Origin: Luteolibacter pohnpeiensis
GTDB lineage: Bacteria > Verrucomicrobiota > Verrucomicrobiia > Verrucomicrobiales > Akkermansiaceae
Assembly (NCBI RefSeq): GCF_016595435.1
Contig: NZ_JAENIJ010000017.1
Coordinates: 1-64,000 of the forward strand
DNA: 64,000 nucleotides
Direction of reading: 5' to 3'
Translations under genes and position numbers: made by a program
Shown here: one piece after another, positions 22,620 through 30,651 of the stretch
Layout of the letters: each line of letters starts with the position of its first letter
Position numbering within the stretch: position 1 is the stretch's first letter
The notes under the pieces: model-generated
What the model was told of the DNA's origin: nothing
Seen by the model: the letters and a program-made list of their open reading frames with translations, nothing else
Databases searched by the model: none

Positions 22620-24056
22620 TCAGGCCGGTAGCTCGAATTGAAAAGTCACGGCATTGGGGTCCTCAAACAAAACCTTCAAGTTGCCACCGAGCATGGTGGC
22701 AATTTCACGCGCGAGTGAAAGGCCGATCCCGGCACCCGGGCTGTCGGCATTGGCTTGTGGCCCGCGTTGAAACGGCTCGAACAGACGATTCGAATTTTCC
22801 GCCGAGAGCGAGCCCCGGTCGTTGGAGATGGATAGCGCGAATCGTTCCTGGGTGCTCAGGAGTTTGACGGTGATTTTTCCACCCTTCGGACTGTGGCGAA
22901 ATGCGTTTTCGATGAGATTGGTCGCGAGAATATTGAACAAACCAAGATCGGTAAAAATCGGCACGAGCTCATCGGATTCCCTGATGATTTCTGCTAGATG
23001 CGAGCTCTGATCGGTTTCCTGCTCCATCTCGATGATGCGGCTGATCAGGTCCTCCGGTGGAAATTTCTGTTTGCTGATGCGCTCAAGGCCACCTCTCAGC
23101 CGGGCCATGCGCATTAGGCTGTTGATCACCACTCGCATGCTGGAGGTGATCTCCATTGCCGCTTCCATGCGTTTGCGCAAATCGAGTGTTTCGCGAGGTC
23201 GATGCAGCGCCGCTTCGAGAGTGGAGTGAATGCCGGCGATGGGTGTCCGGAGTTCATGCGCCGCGTGCAGTGCGAAGTCCCTCTCATGCTCGCGCGCGGC
23301 TTCGATTTTGGTGAGAGTGGTATTGAACGCTTCGGCCAGTGGCACCAGTTCGCTCGGAAGGTCGACGGGGATTTCGAGCGGTGGATTCTTTTCCTGTGTG
23401 GTCCGCTTCAACAAGGCGGATGACAAATGGCCGATGGGAGCCAGGGTGCGTTTGGAAATGAAGATGATTGCCAGCCACAGGGTGGTGACTGTTGCGAGTG
23501 TGGCGAGCAGAAGGTGCTTGCGGATGGAGAACAGCTGCTTTTCCAACGATGAGGTCTCACGGGCGGTGACCAGAATTTGAGGCAGCTCTTCGACTTTGCG
23601 GTCGATGCCAAGCCGTGCCATTTCGGCTTTTCCTTCTTCGTCCAGGAATGGCAGATGCATGAGACCGACCGCACGTCCCGCGCGACCGTCGGCGAATTTA
23701 ATATCGCGAATCACCGGTTGATTCAGCGCTCCGTGAAACTTTGGCAGGTTTTCCGATTTTAAATCGGGTGAACGCAGGGTTGTGTTCGAATTGATGTCCC
23801 AGAACTGGAAGACACCGCTGATGCCGGGACCGTCGCCGGATTCCATCGCTTCATGCCATTCATAAACCACTTTTCCGCCTTCCAACTCGGAGTATTTGGA
23901 TAGAATCGAAGCGCTTTGGAAAAGCTGGAGATCCAGTTCATGCCGCAACGATCTGGCTATCGCTTGATAGACGCTGAAATTCGCGATCGCCAGGACGAGC
24001 GCGGTGAGCAGGCAACTTCCGAGTATCAGGCGTTTGCGGATCGATGGATGCTTCAT
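22620..24056 (-). CDS. Sensor histidine kinase (HAMP, HisKA, HATPase)
   Basis: A 478-residue inner-membrane sensor. TM1 is near residues 11-32, a periplasmic sensor segment follows (about 33-180), TM2 is LLLATLATVTTLWLAIIFI near 190, then HAMP, the dimerisation domain with phospho-acceptor H267 in HAAHELRTPIAG, and the ATPase domain with N box NLIENAFRHSPKGG and G boxes NDRGSLS and GAGIGLSLA. Domain order matches PmrB/QseC-type kinases. The start overlaps the response-regulator stop by four bases, so the pair is co-translated. The periplasmic part has acidic and basic patches, but I cannot name the signal. Confidence 0.93.
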   Translation of the reverse strand: MKHPSIRKRLILGSCLLTALVLAIANFSVYQAIARSLRHELDLQLFQSASILSKYSELEGGKVVYEWHEAMESGDGPGISGVFQFWDINSNTTLRSPDLKSENLPKFHGALNQPVIRDIKFADGRAGRAVGLMHLPFLDEEGKAEMARLGIDRKVEELPQILVTARETSSLEKQLFSIRKHLLLATLATVTTLWLAIIFISKRTLAPIGHLSSALLKRTTQEKNPPLEIPVDLPSELVPLAEAFNTTLTKIEAAREHERDFALHAAHELRTPIAGIHSTLEAALHRPRETLDLRKRMEAAMEITSSMRVVINSLMRMARLRGGLERISKQKFPPEDLISRIIEMEQETDQSSHLAEIIRESDELVPIFTDLGLFNILATNLIENAFRHSPKGGKITVKLLSTQERFALSISNDRGSLSAENSNRLFEPFQRGPQANADSPGAGIGLSLAREIATMLGGNLKVLFEDPNAVTFQFELPA

Positions 24057-24730
24057 GAATTCGGTGGGCCTAATGCATAGCCATAACCGCGACGAGTATG
24101 GATCAGATCAGGCTTGTCGCCATCATTGAGTTTTTTCCGCAGGTATCCAATATAAACATCGACGGCATTGCTGGATCCGCCGGTGTGATCTTCATAAACA
24201 TGCTCCCAAATATCGGTGCGGGACACCGGTTCGCCCGCGCGTTGGGCAAGGTATTCCAAGAGGTGATATTCGCGGCGTGTTAGATCGATTTCTGTTTTGC
24301 CCCGTGTGACTTTCTTGTGGACGCAATCGATCTTGAGATCCGCGATTTTCAGAATGGATGACTCGTTGCCATACGAGCGGCGGCTGAGCGCGCGGATGCG
24401 GGCCACCAGCTCCGCAAGATCGAAGGGTTTGACCAAATAATCATCGGCCCCCGCATCCAGTCCTTCGATCCGTTGCGATACGGAATCCCGCGAGCTGACC
24501 ACGAGAACGGCGGTCTTGTCCTGCAGTTCACGCAGCTTTCTCAGAATCGTCAGGCCATCGATTTCCGGCAGCATGATATCGAGAATGATCACATCATACG
24601 GATGATTCCGTGCATACCACAGCCCTTCGTCACCCGTTGCGCTGCTGTCCACGGCGTAGCCTTCTTCGCGTAAGTATTCCTCCACATTGTGGCGGAGTGG
24701 CGTGTAATCTTCGATTAATAGGCAGCGCAT
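24053..24730 (-). CDS. OmpR-family response regulator
   Basis: A 225-residue regulator. Receiver domain 1-120 with acidic pocket E7/D8, phospho-acceptor D51 (IILDIMLP), conserved Ser/Thr near 79-80 and K101 (LVKPF). The winged-helix output domain (about 128-222) ends with VDVYIGYLRKKL and IHTRRGYGYAL, typical of PmrA/QseB/PhoP. First gene of the two-gene operon with the kinase. Direct repeats 34 bases upstream suggest autoregulation, and the similar box before the ArnT operon names its likely target. Confidence 0.95.
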   Translation of the reverse strand: MRCLLIEDYTPLRHNVEEYLREEGYAVDSSATGDEGLWYARNHPYDVIILDIMLPEIDGLTILRKLRELQDKTAVLVVSSRDSVSQRIEGLDAGADDYLVKPFDLAELVARIRALSRRSYGNESSILKIADLKIDCVHKKVTRGKTEIDLTRREYHLLEYLAQRAGEPVSRTDIWEHVYEDHTGGSSNAVDVYIGYLRKKLNDGDKPDLIHTRRGYGYALGPPNS

Positions 24731-24764
24731 GATTTGGTGATTTCAGATTAACGAAGCATGCCAA

Positions 24765-24782
24765 TCATGAGAGAATCATGAG
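24765..24782 (-). promoter_or_regulatory. Predicted response-regulator box of the two-component operon
   Basis: Two identical half-sites TCATGAG at 24765-24771 and 24776-24782, four bases apart (11-bp period); coding strand CTCATGA-N4-CTCATGA. The nearer edge is 34 bases before the response-regulator ATG, close to where a promoter would sit. The same order and orientation occur before the ArnT operon, so autoregulation plus target control is proposed. Confidence 0.6.
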
Positions 24783-24801
24783 GGAAGAGCACGATAAATA
24801 A

Positions 24802-24833
24802 CCGCTCTGACAGAATTCAATCTGTCAGAGCGG
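24802..24833 (-). terminator. 12-bp perfect stem-loop, probable minus-strand terminator
   Basis: CCGCTCTGACAG (24802-24813) and CTGTCAGAGCGG (24822-24833) pair without mismatch around an 8-base loop. On the minus strand it is followed by TTATTTAT, a moderate T-rich tail. It would end transcription coming from the acetyltransferase gene about 190 bases upstream and insulate the response-regulator promoter. Confidence 0.65.
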
Positions 24834-24984
24834 CGACACATACAACTCCTTCTGTTGAGGGGTTTCCGATTCGTTTGTTGGGGCGTCACAGGATGGCTGG
24901 CCCCGTTCCCCTGGCGCCATCACCATCCAGTTCCACTTCCATCATCCTGTCTGTTGGAAACTTGAGTGATATCTACTCTGAGTT

Positions 24985-25002
24985 TGATGATAGTTTGATG
25001 AT
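24985..25002 (-). promoter_or_regulatory. Third 11-bp-spaced direct repeat of the same form
   Basis: TGATGAT at 24985-24991 and 24996-25002, part of an exact tandem 11-mer AGTTTGATGAT (24981-25002). Spacing and orientation match the two boxes at 22577 and 24765 but the last base differs. It lies about 255 bases upstream of the response-regulator start. It may be a second operator or a chance tandem duplication. Confidence 0.35.
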
Positions 25003-25023
25003 AAATCAATGGTCGCGATCACA

Positions 25024-25569
25024 TCATCGATGCGCACCTGGTGGTTTCGATTCGGCAAAGCATATCAAAGATGCTGATCCCCGGCTGAAGGGGGGATCGA
25101 CGTGTTTTGTTAGAATGGTCGTGCCATCAGGCCGCTCCGAGGAAACAAATCCATATTTTTCGTAGAAGCGAATGGCCCGCAGATTGCCGGGAGTCACTTC
25201 CGCTTGGACTACCGAAAATTCATTGGCTCCCGCCCATCGGAAAATTTCTTCTAGCAACGTCGATGCCCAGTGATTGCCGCGCAGAGCCGGAGATACCCAC
25301 ATTTGCAGTAGATCGCCGGTTTCCGGATGGATCTCACTCCGATATAAAGCCGCAAGTCCTAGCGCGCCTTGAGTGGAGTCGACGAGTATGAATGTCGCCC
25401 TGTCCGGGCCTGTTGCGCTTGAGTGGGTCTGAGATTCCCAACTTTCATCAGTCCGCAGCAGTGCATCCGCGTAAGTGGAGGCAAAAGCTTCGGGCGATTC
25501 CTGAAGCGATTCGAGCCGAAGGGCACGATAGAGCGGCCGATCATCGGTTGTTAGACGGCGGATATTCAT
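25024..25569 (-). CDS. GNAT-family N-acetyltransferase
   Basis: A 181-residue acetyltransferase. I start at ATG 25567-25569 (MNIRRLTTDDRPLYRALRLE), the usual GNAT opening; the longer frame from 25611 adds residues without support. The acetyl-CoA loop is at VSPALRGNHWASTLLEE, a degenerate R/QxxGxG/A form in which the second glycine is replaced, and the C-terminal strand NLRAIRFYEKYGFVSSE is typical. The acceptor substrate is unknown. About fifteen residues after the fold are unordered. Confidence 0.85.
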   Translation of the reverse strand: MNIRRLTTDDRPLYRALRLESLQESPEAFASTYADALLRTDESWESQTHSSATGPDRATFILVDSTQGALGLAALYRSEIHPETGDLLQMWVSPALRGNHWASTLLEEIFRWAGANEFSVVQAEVTPGNLRAIRFYEKYGFVSSERPDGTTILTKHVDPPFSRGSASLICFAESKPPGAHR

Positions 25570-25682
25570 CGCATCGGATGGTTGGAAGGAGAGGCAAGCG
25601 CCACGAATCATGAGATTAAGCTTTCAAAACACGGTTCGTGGACGTTGTTTTGAATCGATCATTCCATCAATCCCCAAAACCG

Positions 25683-26042
25683 ATGCGATTTCTGCCGCTC
25701 ATTGCAGCCCTGCCATTTCTTGCCTGCAACCGTGCTCCGCAAGCCCGTCATCGGGTGGAAAAGTATACCCGGCTCTCGGTGCCTGAACTTTCGAAGTCGG
25801 TCTGGACGTATCAACCGATCCGCGAATGGAAGAGTTCCTCACCGTCAAAAGGGGCTTCGGGTTATCTTGTGGGCGAGTTGAATGCCGGGGATCGGGTGGT
25901 GTTGGAAAGCGGCACCTCGATTGGGTTCAACGGCAAGCACTTGACCATCGATGGGCGACCCGTCCCAACGGAAGTTCGCAATGTTTACATCGATGGTGCC
26001 GGCCATCAGGTGAATCACACGTTTATCCGAACCTTTGATTGA
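25683..26042 (+). CDS. Small lipoprotein of unknown function
   Basis: A 119-residue predicted lipoprotein. Start at ATG 25683, which gives the signal sequence MRFLPLIAALPFLAC with the lipobox Cys at position 15; the frame begins further upstream at 25638. The mature part is short and beta-like (GYLVGELNAGDRVVLESG, GFNGKHLTIDGRPVP) with no domain I can name. It is convergent with the trypsin-like lipoprotein gene, 20 bases away. LspA, needed to process such proteins, is encoded in this window. Confidence 0.75.
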   Translation: MRFLPLIAALPFLACNRAPQARHRVEKYTRLSVPELSKSVWTYQPIREWKSSSPSKGASGYLVGELNAGDRVVLESGTSIGFNGKHLTIDGRPVPTEVRNVYIDGAGHQVNHTFIRTFD

Positions 26043-26062
26043 GTCGTGACGGAATGGAGATC

Positions 26063-27469
26063 TCAGTTCGCAAGTCCCTCGTAGTGACTCCTGAGAATTT
26101 GAATGGCCTTTTCTCTCCATTGGAGAGAATCCTGCCCGGCATTTCTGAGGAACCAACTCATCCGTGATGGATCGAAATTTGCTCCCTGGCGATTGACGTC
26201 CGAGATGGCGCTGGAAAGCATGCTGCGGAAATTCTTGCGCAAGTCGGCATCGCTGGAGCGGATTCGCCGCGACGCAAGATCGGTATTCATTTCCAGGATT
26301 TTGGTGACAATGGGCATTTCCTGGGCGTCGGTTAGAATGGAAAGTGCGGTTTGATTCTCCGACAGTTGAGTGTCGAACCGCAGGCCGGCAGAGGTTGGGT
26401 TCAAGGTGCCGATGGCAAAAGCAACCCGTGTCATCCGGTCATATTCCGCGACCTCTTGCGCCTGGGCGAGGAAGGTGGAGAGAGGGATTTCGGTCCATTT
26501 CCAGGTCCGATCCAACCGGCAGGCAAAGCGGCGGACTTTGCCAAAGCGAGTTCCCTGCGACCAAATATCATCGCGTTTGGCGGTTAGATAGCTTGCCAAT
26601 CCAACCACGCGGCGGGTTTTGTTCACGACCACCGGGCCGCCGCTATCGCCTTGGATCATTTTGGCGCTGACCTCGACGGTATCGTTGTTAAGGCCCAGAA
26701 TTTTCCCATATTCTGCCGCTACGACTCCTGCGCCGCCGCCATTTCCGAGGACTGAAATTGGAGTGCCGACGGAGATCTGGTTTTCCGGCCCGACGATTTC
26801 CAGGAACGGACCCGGATCGTCTTCGAAGACCTGTAGACGAACCAGATCAATGCCCTCCGCTGCTTGCAAATCACCGAATTTGGTAAACTTGCGGCCCTTG
26901 GTGTTCACCACCGACAAGTGGGTGTTTCCGGCTAAAACATGGGCTGCGGTGTAGAGGTAGTATTTCTGGCCATCGCGAATGATGCACCCCGTGCCCTGGG
27001 ATTGGTCGCCCTTGATGACCACTACGGCATCGACTGCGGAAGCATCCGCTTCACCGGTTTTTGGGGTAGGAGCTGGATTATTGAGCGGGGTAGAGCGGCT
27101 GCCAAATGCTGGTGATGCTTCTGGCGCGGGTCTGTTGTCGCTGCCAATCGACGCTTGTGAGGTTTCGGCGGCGTCTGGCTCAACCTCAACACTGTGGCCA
27201 TGGAGTGCTTCGAGTTGGGCGTTTGCTTTTTTGAGTGCCCGCTCCAGATCCGCGATTTTCCAGGAACTTTGTGATTCCAGATCGTCGCGGCGGAGTCGGG
27301 CTTTCGCCAGCTCTTCGGCACGTTGTTCGGCGCTTTTGCCCAGCTGGAGTTTGAGCGAACGGACTTCGCGCTCCAGAGACTCGATTTTATCCCGATCCGA
27401 CTTGTCTTGGCAGCCTGTGCTACTGATCAGAGCGAGGCAGAGGAATAGTCGAATCGGGAATTGTTTCAC
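26063..27469 (-). CDS. Trypsin-like serine protease lipoprotein with coiled-coil stem
   Basis: A 468-residue predicted lipoprotein. The longest frame starts at a TTG inside dapL; the GTG at 27467-27469 gives a normal lipoprotein signal ending LISSTGC and leaves 4 bases after the dapL stop, so I prefer it. A charged coiled coil (about 22-90, KIESLEREVRSLKLQL) is followed by a Pro/Ala-rich linker and a trypsin-like domain: His in YTAAHVL, Asp in EGIDLVRLQV, Ser in IQGDSGGPVV. The complete triad suggests activity. No PDZ domain is seen, unlike HtrA/DegP. The last 150 residues are helical. Likely tail of a dapL transcript. Confidence 0.85.
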   Translation of the reverse strand: MKQFPIRLFLCLALISSTGCQDKSDRDKIESLEREVRSLKLQLGKSAEQRAEELAKARLRRDDLESQSSWKIADLERALKKANAQLEALHGHSVEVEPDAAETSQASIGSDNRPAPEASPAFGSRSTPLNNPAPTPKTGEADASAVDAVVVIKGDQSQGTGCIIRDGQKYYLYTAAHVLAGNTHLSVVNTKGRKFTKFGDLQAAEGIDLVRLQVFEDDPGPFLEIVGPENQISVGTPISVLGNGGGAGVVAAEYGKILGLNNDTVEVSAKMIQGDSGGPVVVNKTRRVVGLASYLTAKRDDIWSQGTRFGKVRRFACRLDRTWKWTEIPLSTFLAQAQEVAEYDRMTRVAFAIGTLNPTSAGLRFDTQLSENQTALSILTDAQEMPIVTKILEMNTDLASRRIRSSDADLRKNFRSMLSSAISDVNRQGANFDPSRMSWFLRNAGQDSLQWREKAIQILRSHYEGLAN

Positions 27470-27473
27470 GAAC

Positions 27474-28706
27474 TTAAGCAATCAAAGCTTTAAGTCGATT
27501 GCAAACCTCCTCGACGTTTGCCCGGGAATTAAACGCAGAAATGCGGAAGTAACCTTCGCCTGCGGAGCCGAAGCCGGAGCCAGGGGTGATGACGACTTGG
27601 GCTTCCTGCAGCATTTTATCGAACATGTCCCATGAGCTGAGGCCCTTCGGGCATCCAACCCAGACGTAGGGTGCGTTTTTACCGCCGAAAACTTGCAGTC
27701 CGGCAGCAGTTGCGGCTTCGATCAAAAGCTTCGCGTTGCCCATGTAATGTTCGATCAGCTCATTGACCTGGGCCTTTCCTTCCTCGGAAAAGACTGCGGC
27801 AGCAGCTTTTTGAACCGGGTAGCTGGCACCGTTGAACTTGGTGCTGTGGCGGCGGGACCAGAGCTGGTGAAGCGGGATGCGCTCACCGGTTTCAGTTTTG
27901 CCGGTCACGGTTTTAGGAATGACGACGTAGGCGCAGCGCACGCCGGTGAATCCGCCGTTTTTCGAGAATGAACGGAACTCGATGCAGCAATCCTTGGCTC
28001 CCTCGATTTCGAAAATGGAGTGTGGAATCTCCGGATCCTGGATGAATGCCTCATAGGCCGCGTCGAACAGGATGATGGCATCATTTGCTTTCGCGTAGGC
28101 GACCCATGCTTCAAGTTGCGCGCGGGTGGCGACGGAACCCGTCGGGTTGTTGGGGAAGCAAAGGTAGATCAAATCCGCCTTTTCGGTGGGAACATCGGCT
28201 ACGAAACCGTTTTCCGCATTGCAGGGGAGGTAGAGCAGACCTTCGTAAGCGCCTTTCGCATCAGCATCGCCCGTGTTGCCGGCCATGACGTTGGTATCGA
28301 CATACACCGGATAAACCGGGTCGGTGATGGCGATGGTGTTGCCTTTGCCAAAGATGTCCAGGATGTTGCCGGTATCGCACTTGGATCCATCCGAGATGAA
28401 AACTTCGTCGGCGGAGATGCCAAGGTCGGCAAATTGATTGTCGACGATGGCTTGGCGGAGGAACTCGTAGCCTTGCTCAGGGCCATAGCCATGGAAGGTT
28501 TCGCGATGCGCCAGCTCATCGACACCCTCGTGCATTGCTTTGACGATGGCTGGAGGCAGAGCCTCGGTAACATCGCCGATGCCGCAGCGGATGATGCGTG
28601 CAGCCTTGTCCGGGTTGGCTTCGGTGTAGGCTTTGACCCGGCGGCCAATTTCAGGGAATAGGTAGCCGGCTTTTAGTTTCAGGAAGTTCGCGTTGATCGT
28701 GGCCAT
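27474..28706 (-). CDS. dapL: LL-diaminopimelate aminotransferase
   Basis: A 410-residue PLP enzyme turning tetrahydrodipicolinate directly into LL-diaminopimelate for lysine and peptidoglycan. The ATG 28704-28706 gives the family start [20 protein letters not shown]. Visible marks: [15 protein letters not shown], the substrate loop [38 protein letters not shown], and the Schiff-base Lys K249 in [10 protein letters not shown]. DapL is the route used by Chlamydiae and Verrucomicrobia, which supports the phylum call. It lies between a MECR-like reductase gene and the protease gene on one strand. Confidence 0.96.
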   Translation of the reverse strand: MATINANFLKLKAGYLFPEIGRRVKAYTEANPDKAARIIRCGIGDVTEALPPAIVKAMHEGVDELAHRETFHGYGPEQGYEFLRQAIVDNQFADLGISADEVFISDGSKCDTGNILDIFGKGNTIAITDPVYPVYVDTNVMAGNTGDADAKGAYEGLLYLPCNAENGFVADVPTEKADLIYLCFPNNPTGSVATRAQLEAWVAYAKANDAIILFDAAYEAFIQDPEIPHSIFEIEGAKDCCIEFRSFSKNGGFTGVRCAYVVIPKTVTGKTETGERIPLHQLWSRRHSTKFNGASYPVQKAAAAVFSEEGKAQVNELIEHYMGNAKLLIEAATAAGLQVFGGKNAPYVWVGCPKGLSSWDMFDKMLQEAQVVITPGSGFGSAGEGYFRISAFNSRANVEEVCNRLKALIA

Positions 28707-28764
28707 GGGAGCGGAGTGTTTAGCCAACGATCCCGGGCCGCGCAAGGGCGGATCGGGGGTGGAT

Positions 28765-29745
28765 TCAAGGAATGAAAAGCACCTTTCCCTGGCGGTCAGG
28801 AGCGTTCAGGCGGGCAATGGCATCCGCGTGGCGCTCCAAGGGGAAGGTTGCATCGACCGCTTGGCGGACCGTCCCTGCCATCAGCCGCCCTGAAAGATCG
28901 AAGTAAAGACGGTGCGCCTCCGCATCATCCGCCTGATCCAGCCACCGGGTGATCCACAGACCGCGAATGTGGATGTCTTTGAAAATAAGCAGCCCATTTG
29001 GGACGGTCAGCGGTTTGCGCCCCATCGCGCCGTAGGTGATGTGCGATCCTCCCTCGCGAATCAGTTTCATCAGTCCGAGCGCGCTATCGCCGCCGACGGC
29101 GTTGAACGCGAGTGCTGCATTTGCTCCGCCGAGCACTTCTTTGGCAGCAGCATGGCCATCTTTATCATCGAGAAACACATGATCCGCGCCGAGCCCCTGC
29201 AACTCCTTGATCAACTCAGGTCTCCGCAGAAACGAAATGGTGCGCACGCCCAAGCTGGCCGCGAGTTGGATGACACATCGCCCCACACCGGAGTTAGCTG
29301 CGTTCTGGACGATCCAATCGCCCGGTTTCAGCTGGCCGAAGCCATTCAAAAGTCTCCAAGCGGTTGCTGGATTGACCTTGAGCATGGCTGCCTGGATCGG
29401 ATCGATATCCTTCGGTAGCTTGAATAAGCTTGAAGCCGGCATGACCGTGTGAGTTGCCCAGGTCCCGGCACGACGCAGGAAAAGCACTTCATCACCCGGT
29501 TTGAAATCGGGAGACTCGCTGATTTCAACCACGCCGCTGCCCTCGATACCCGGAGTTGCGGGGAGATCGAGTTTGATCCCATACGTTCCTTCAATCGTGT
29601 TCAGGTCCGCCGGGTTGATGGGAGCGGCAAGCATTCGCACCAAAACCTCGCCAGCTGCGGGCTTCGGAATTTCAAAGGATTCCAATTCGAGAACCTCCGC
29701 TGGGTCTCCGAGTTGTTTCAGGATGATGCGCTTGCCTGTTGCCAT
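28765..29745 (-). CDS. MDR-family reductase, MECR/enoyl-ACP reductase-like
   Basis: A 326-residue medium-chain oxidoreductase without the structural zinc Cys cluster. The ATG 29743-29745 ([15 protein letters not shown]) is preferred to 29778. [14 protein letters not shown] places the Tyr found in mitochondrial trans-2-enoyl-CoA/ACP reductases (human INPSDINMIQGNYG), and [15 protein letters not shown] is the NADPH-binding loop; the domain continues to [14 protein letters not shown]. It may reduce enoyl-ACP in fatty acid synthesis, which would suit the neighbouring lpxA, but a quinone reductase role remains possible. Confidence 0.8.
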   Translation of the reverse strand: MATGKRIILKQLGDPAEVLELESFEIPKPAAGEVLVRMLAAPINPADLNTIEGTYGIKLDLPATPGIEGSGVVEISESPDFKPGDEVLFLRRAGTWATHTVMPASSLFKLPKDIDPIQAAMLKVNPATAWRLLNGFGQLKPGDWIVQNAANSGVGRCVIQLAASLGVRTISFLRRPELIKELQGLGADHVFLDDKDGHAAAKEVLGGANAALAFNAVGGDSALGLMKLIREGGSHITYGAMGRKPLTVPNGLLIFKDIHIRGLWITRWLDQADDAEAHRLYFDLSGRLMAGTVRQAVDATFPLERHADAIARLNAPDRQGKVLFIP

Positions 29746-29787
29746 GGGCAAACATGCAACGGATTGAGCGTCTTCCAAATGAAAAAT

Positions 29788-30561
29788 CTAGCGGCTGACG
29801 CCGCGCTTCGAATTTTCGATGAAGTGAATCAGGTGAGCGACTTGCGGGGTTGAGGCTGCACTGAGTGCTTTCAGCGAGCTGATCGATGTCGCCAGGTTGC
29901 CATCCTTGTGGAGAAACAGTTTTTTGTAAGCCACCTTGAGGGCACGAACGTCATCCTCCGGGAAACCACGGCGTTGCAGGCCGACCAAGTTCAAGCCGCG
30001 AGTCGTGCCTGGATTGCCATCAACAATCATGAATGGGGCGACGTCCTGAACGATTTTTGCCGCGCCTCCAACAATGGAATGTGCACCGATTCTGACGAAT
30101 TGGTGCACGGCTGCCAGACCGGAGACAATGGCGTGATTTTCCACCTCAACGTGGCCGGCCAGGCCGACACTGTTGGAAAGAATGATGTGGTCACCCAGTT
30201 GGCAATCGTGAGCTACGTGGGAATAGCAAAGGAAGAGATTGTTCGAGCCGATACGGGTCGGGATGTCTTCCATGGTGCCGCGGTGGACCGTGGTATTCTC
30301 GCGGAACACGTTGTGATCGCCAATTTCCAGATAGGTTGGCTCCCCGATGTATTTCAGGTCCTGGGTTTTCCCACCGATCGCTGCAAACGGGAAAAACTCG
30401 TTGCCACGGCCGATCTTGCTAGGGCCCTCCAACACCACATGGGAATGGAGAACGCAATCGTCACCGAGCTCGACTCCGGCCCCGACGATCGAAAACGGTC
30501 CGATGCGGACGTTGGTGCCGATCTTGGCTAGAGGGGAAACTATGGCGGTTGGATGGATCAC
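29788..30561 (-). CDS. lpxA: Acyl-ACP:UDP-N-acetylglucosamine O-acyltransferase
   Basis: A 257-residue enzyme for the first step of lipid A synthesis, with a left-handed beta-helix of hexapeptide repeats (IGPFSIVGAGVELGDDCVLH). The catalytic His is in YSHVAHDC, followed by VGLAGHVEVENHAIVSGLAAVHQF and a C-terminal helical domain. Length equals the E. coli enzyme (262). The start codon is GTG. It shows the organism makes lipid A. Other lpx genes are not adjacent, so it has left the usual fabZ-lpxA-lpxB order; instead it follows the DevB-type gene by 90 bases. Confidence 0.96.
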   Translation of the reverse strand: MIHPTAIVSPLAKIGTNVRIGPFSIVGAGVELGDDCVLHSHVVLEGPSKIGRGNEFFPFAAIGGKTQDLKYIGEPTYLEIGDHNVFRENTTVHRGTMEDIPTRIGSNNLFLCYSHVAHDCQLGDHIILSNSVGLAGHVEVENHAIVSGLAAVHQFVRIGAHSIVGGAAKIVQDVAPFMIVDGNPGTTRGLNLVGLQRRGFPEDDVRALKVAYKKLFLHKDGNLATSISSLKALSAASTPQVAHLIHFIENSKRGVSR

Positions 30562-30651
30562 GCCGCAATCACGCCGGACTGGCGATAAAATGACGAGTGA
30601 AAATTTCAGGCTCGCAGCGTGTGCCGGGACTGGCCTGCGTGAGTTGCCCGA

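Larger units (their letters stand above)
24731..25023. other. Regulatory intergenic region before the two-component operon
   Basis: A 293-base gap between the response-regulator start and the acetyltransferase stop. It holds two 11-bp-spaced direct-repeat pairs and a 12-bp perfect stem-loop, annotated separately. A plus-strand frame starting at 24875 runs antisense into the acetyltransferase gene and has no recognisable features. A short regulatory RNA cannot be excluded. Confidence 0.55.
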
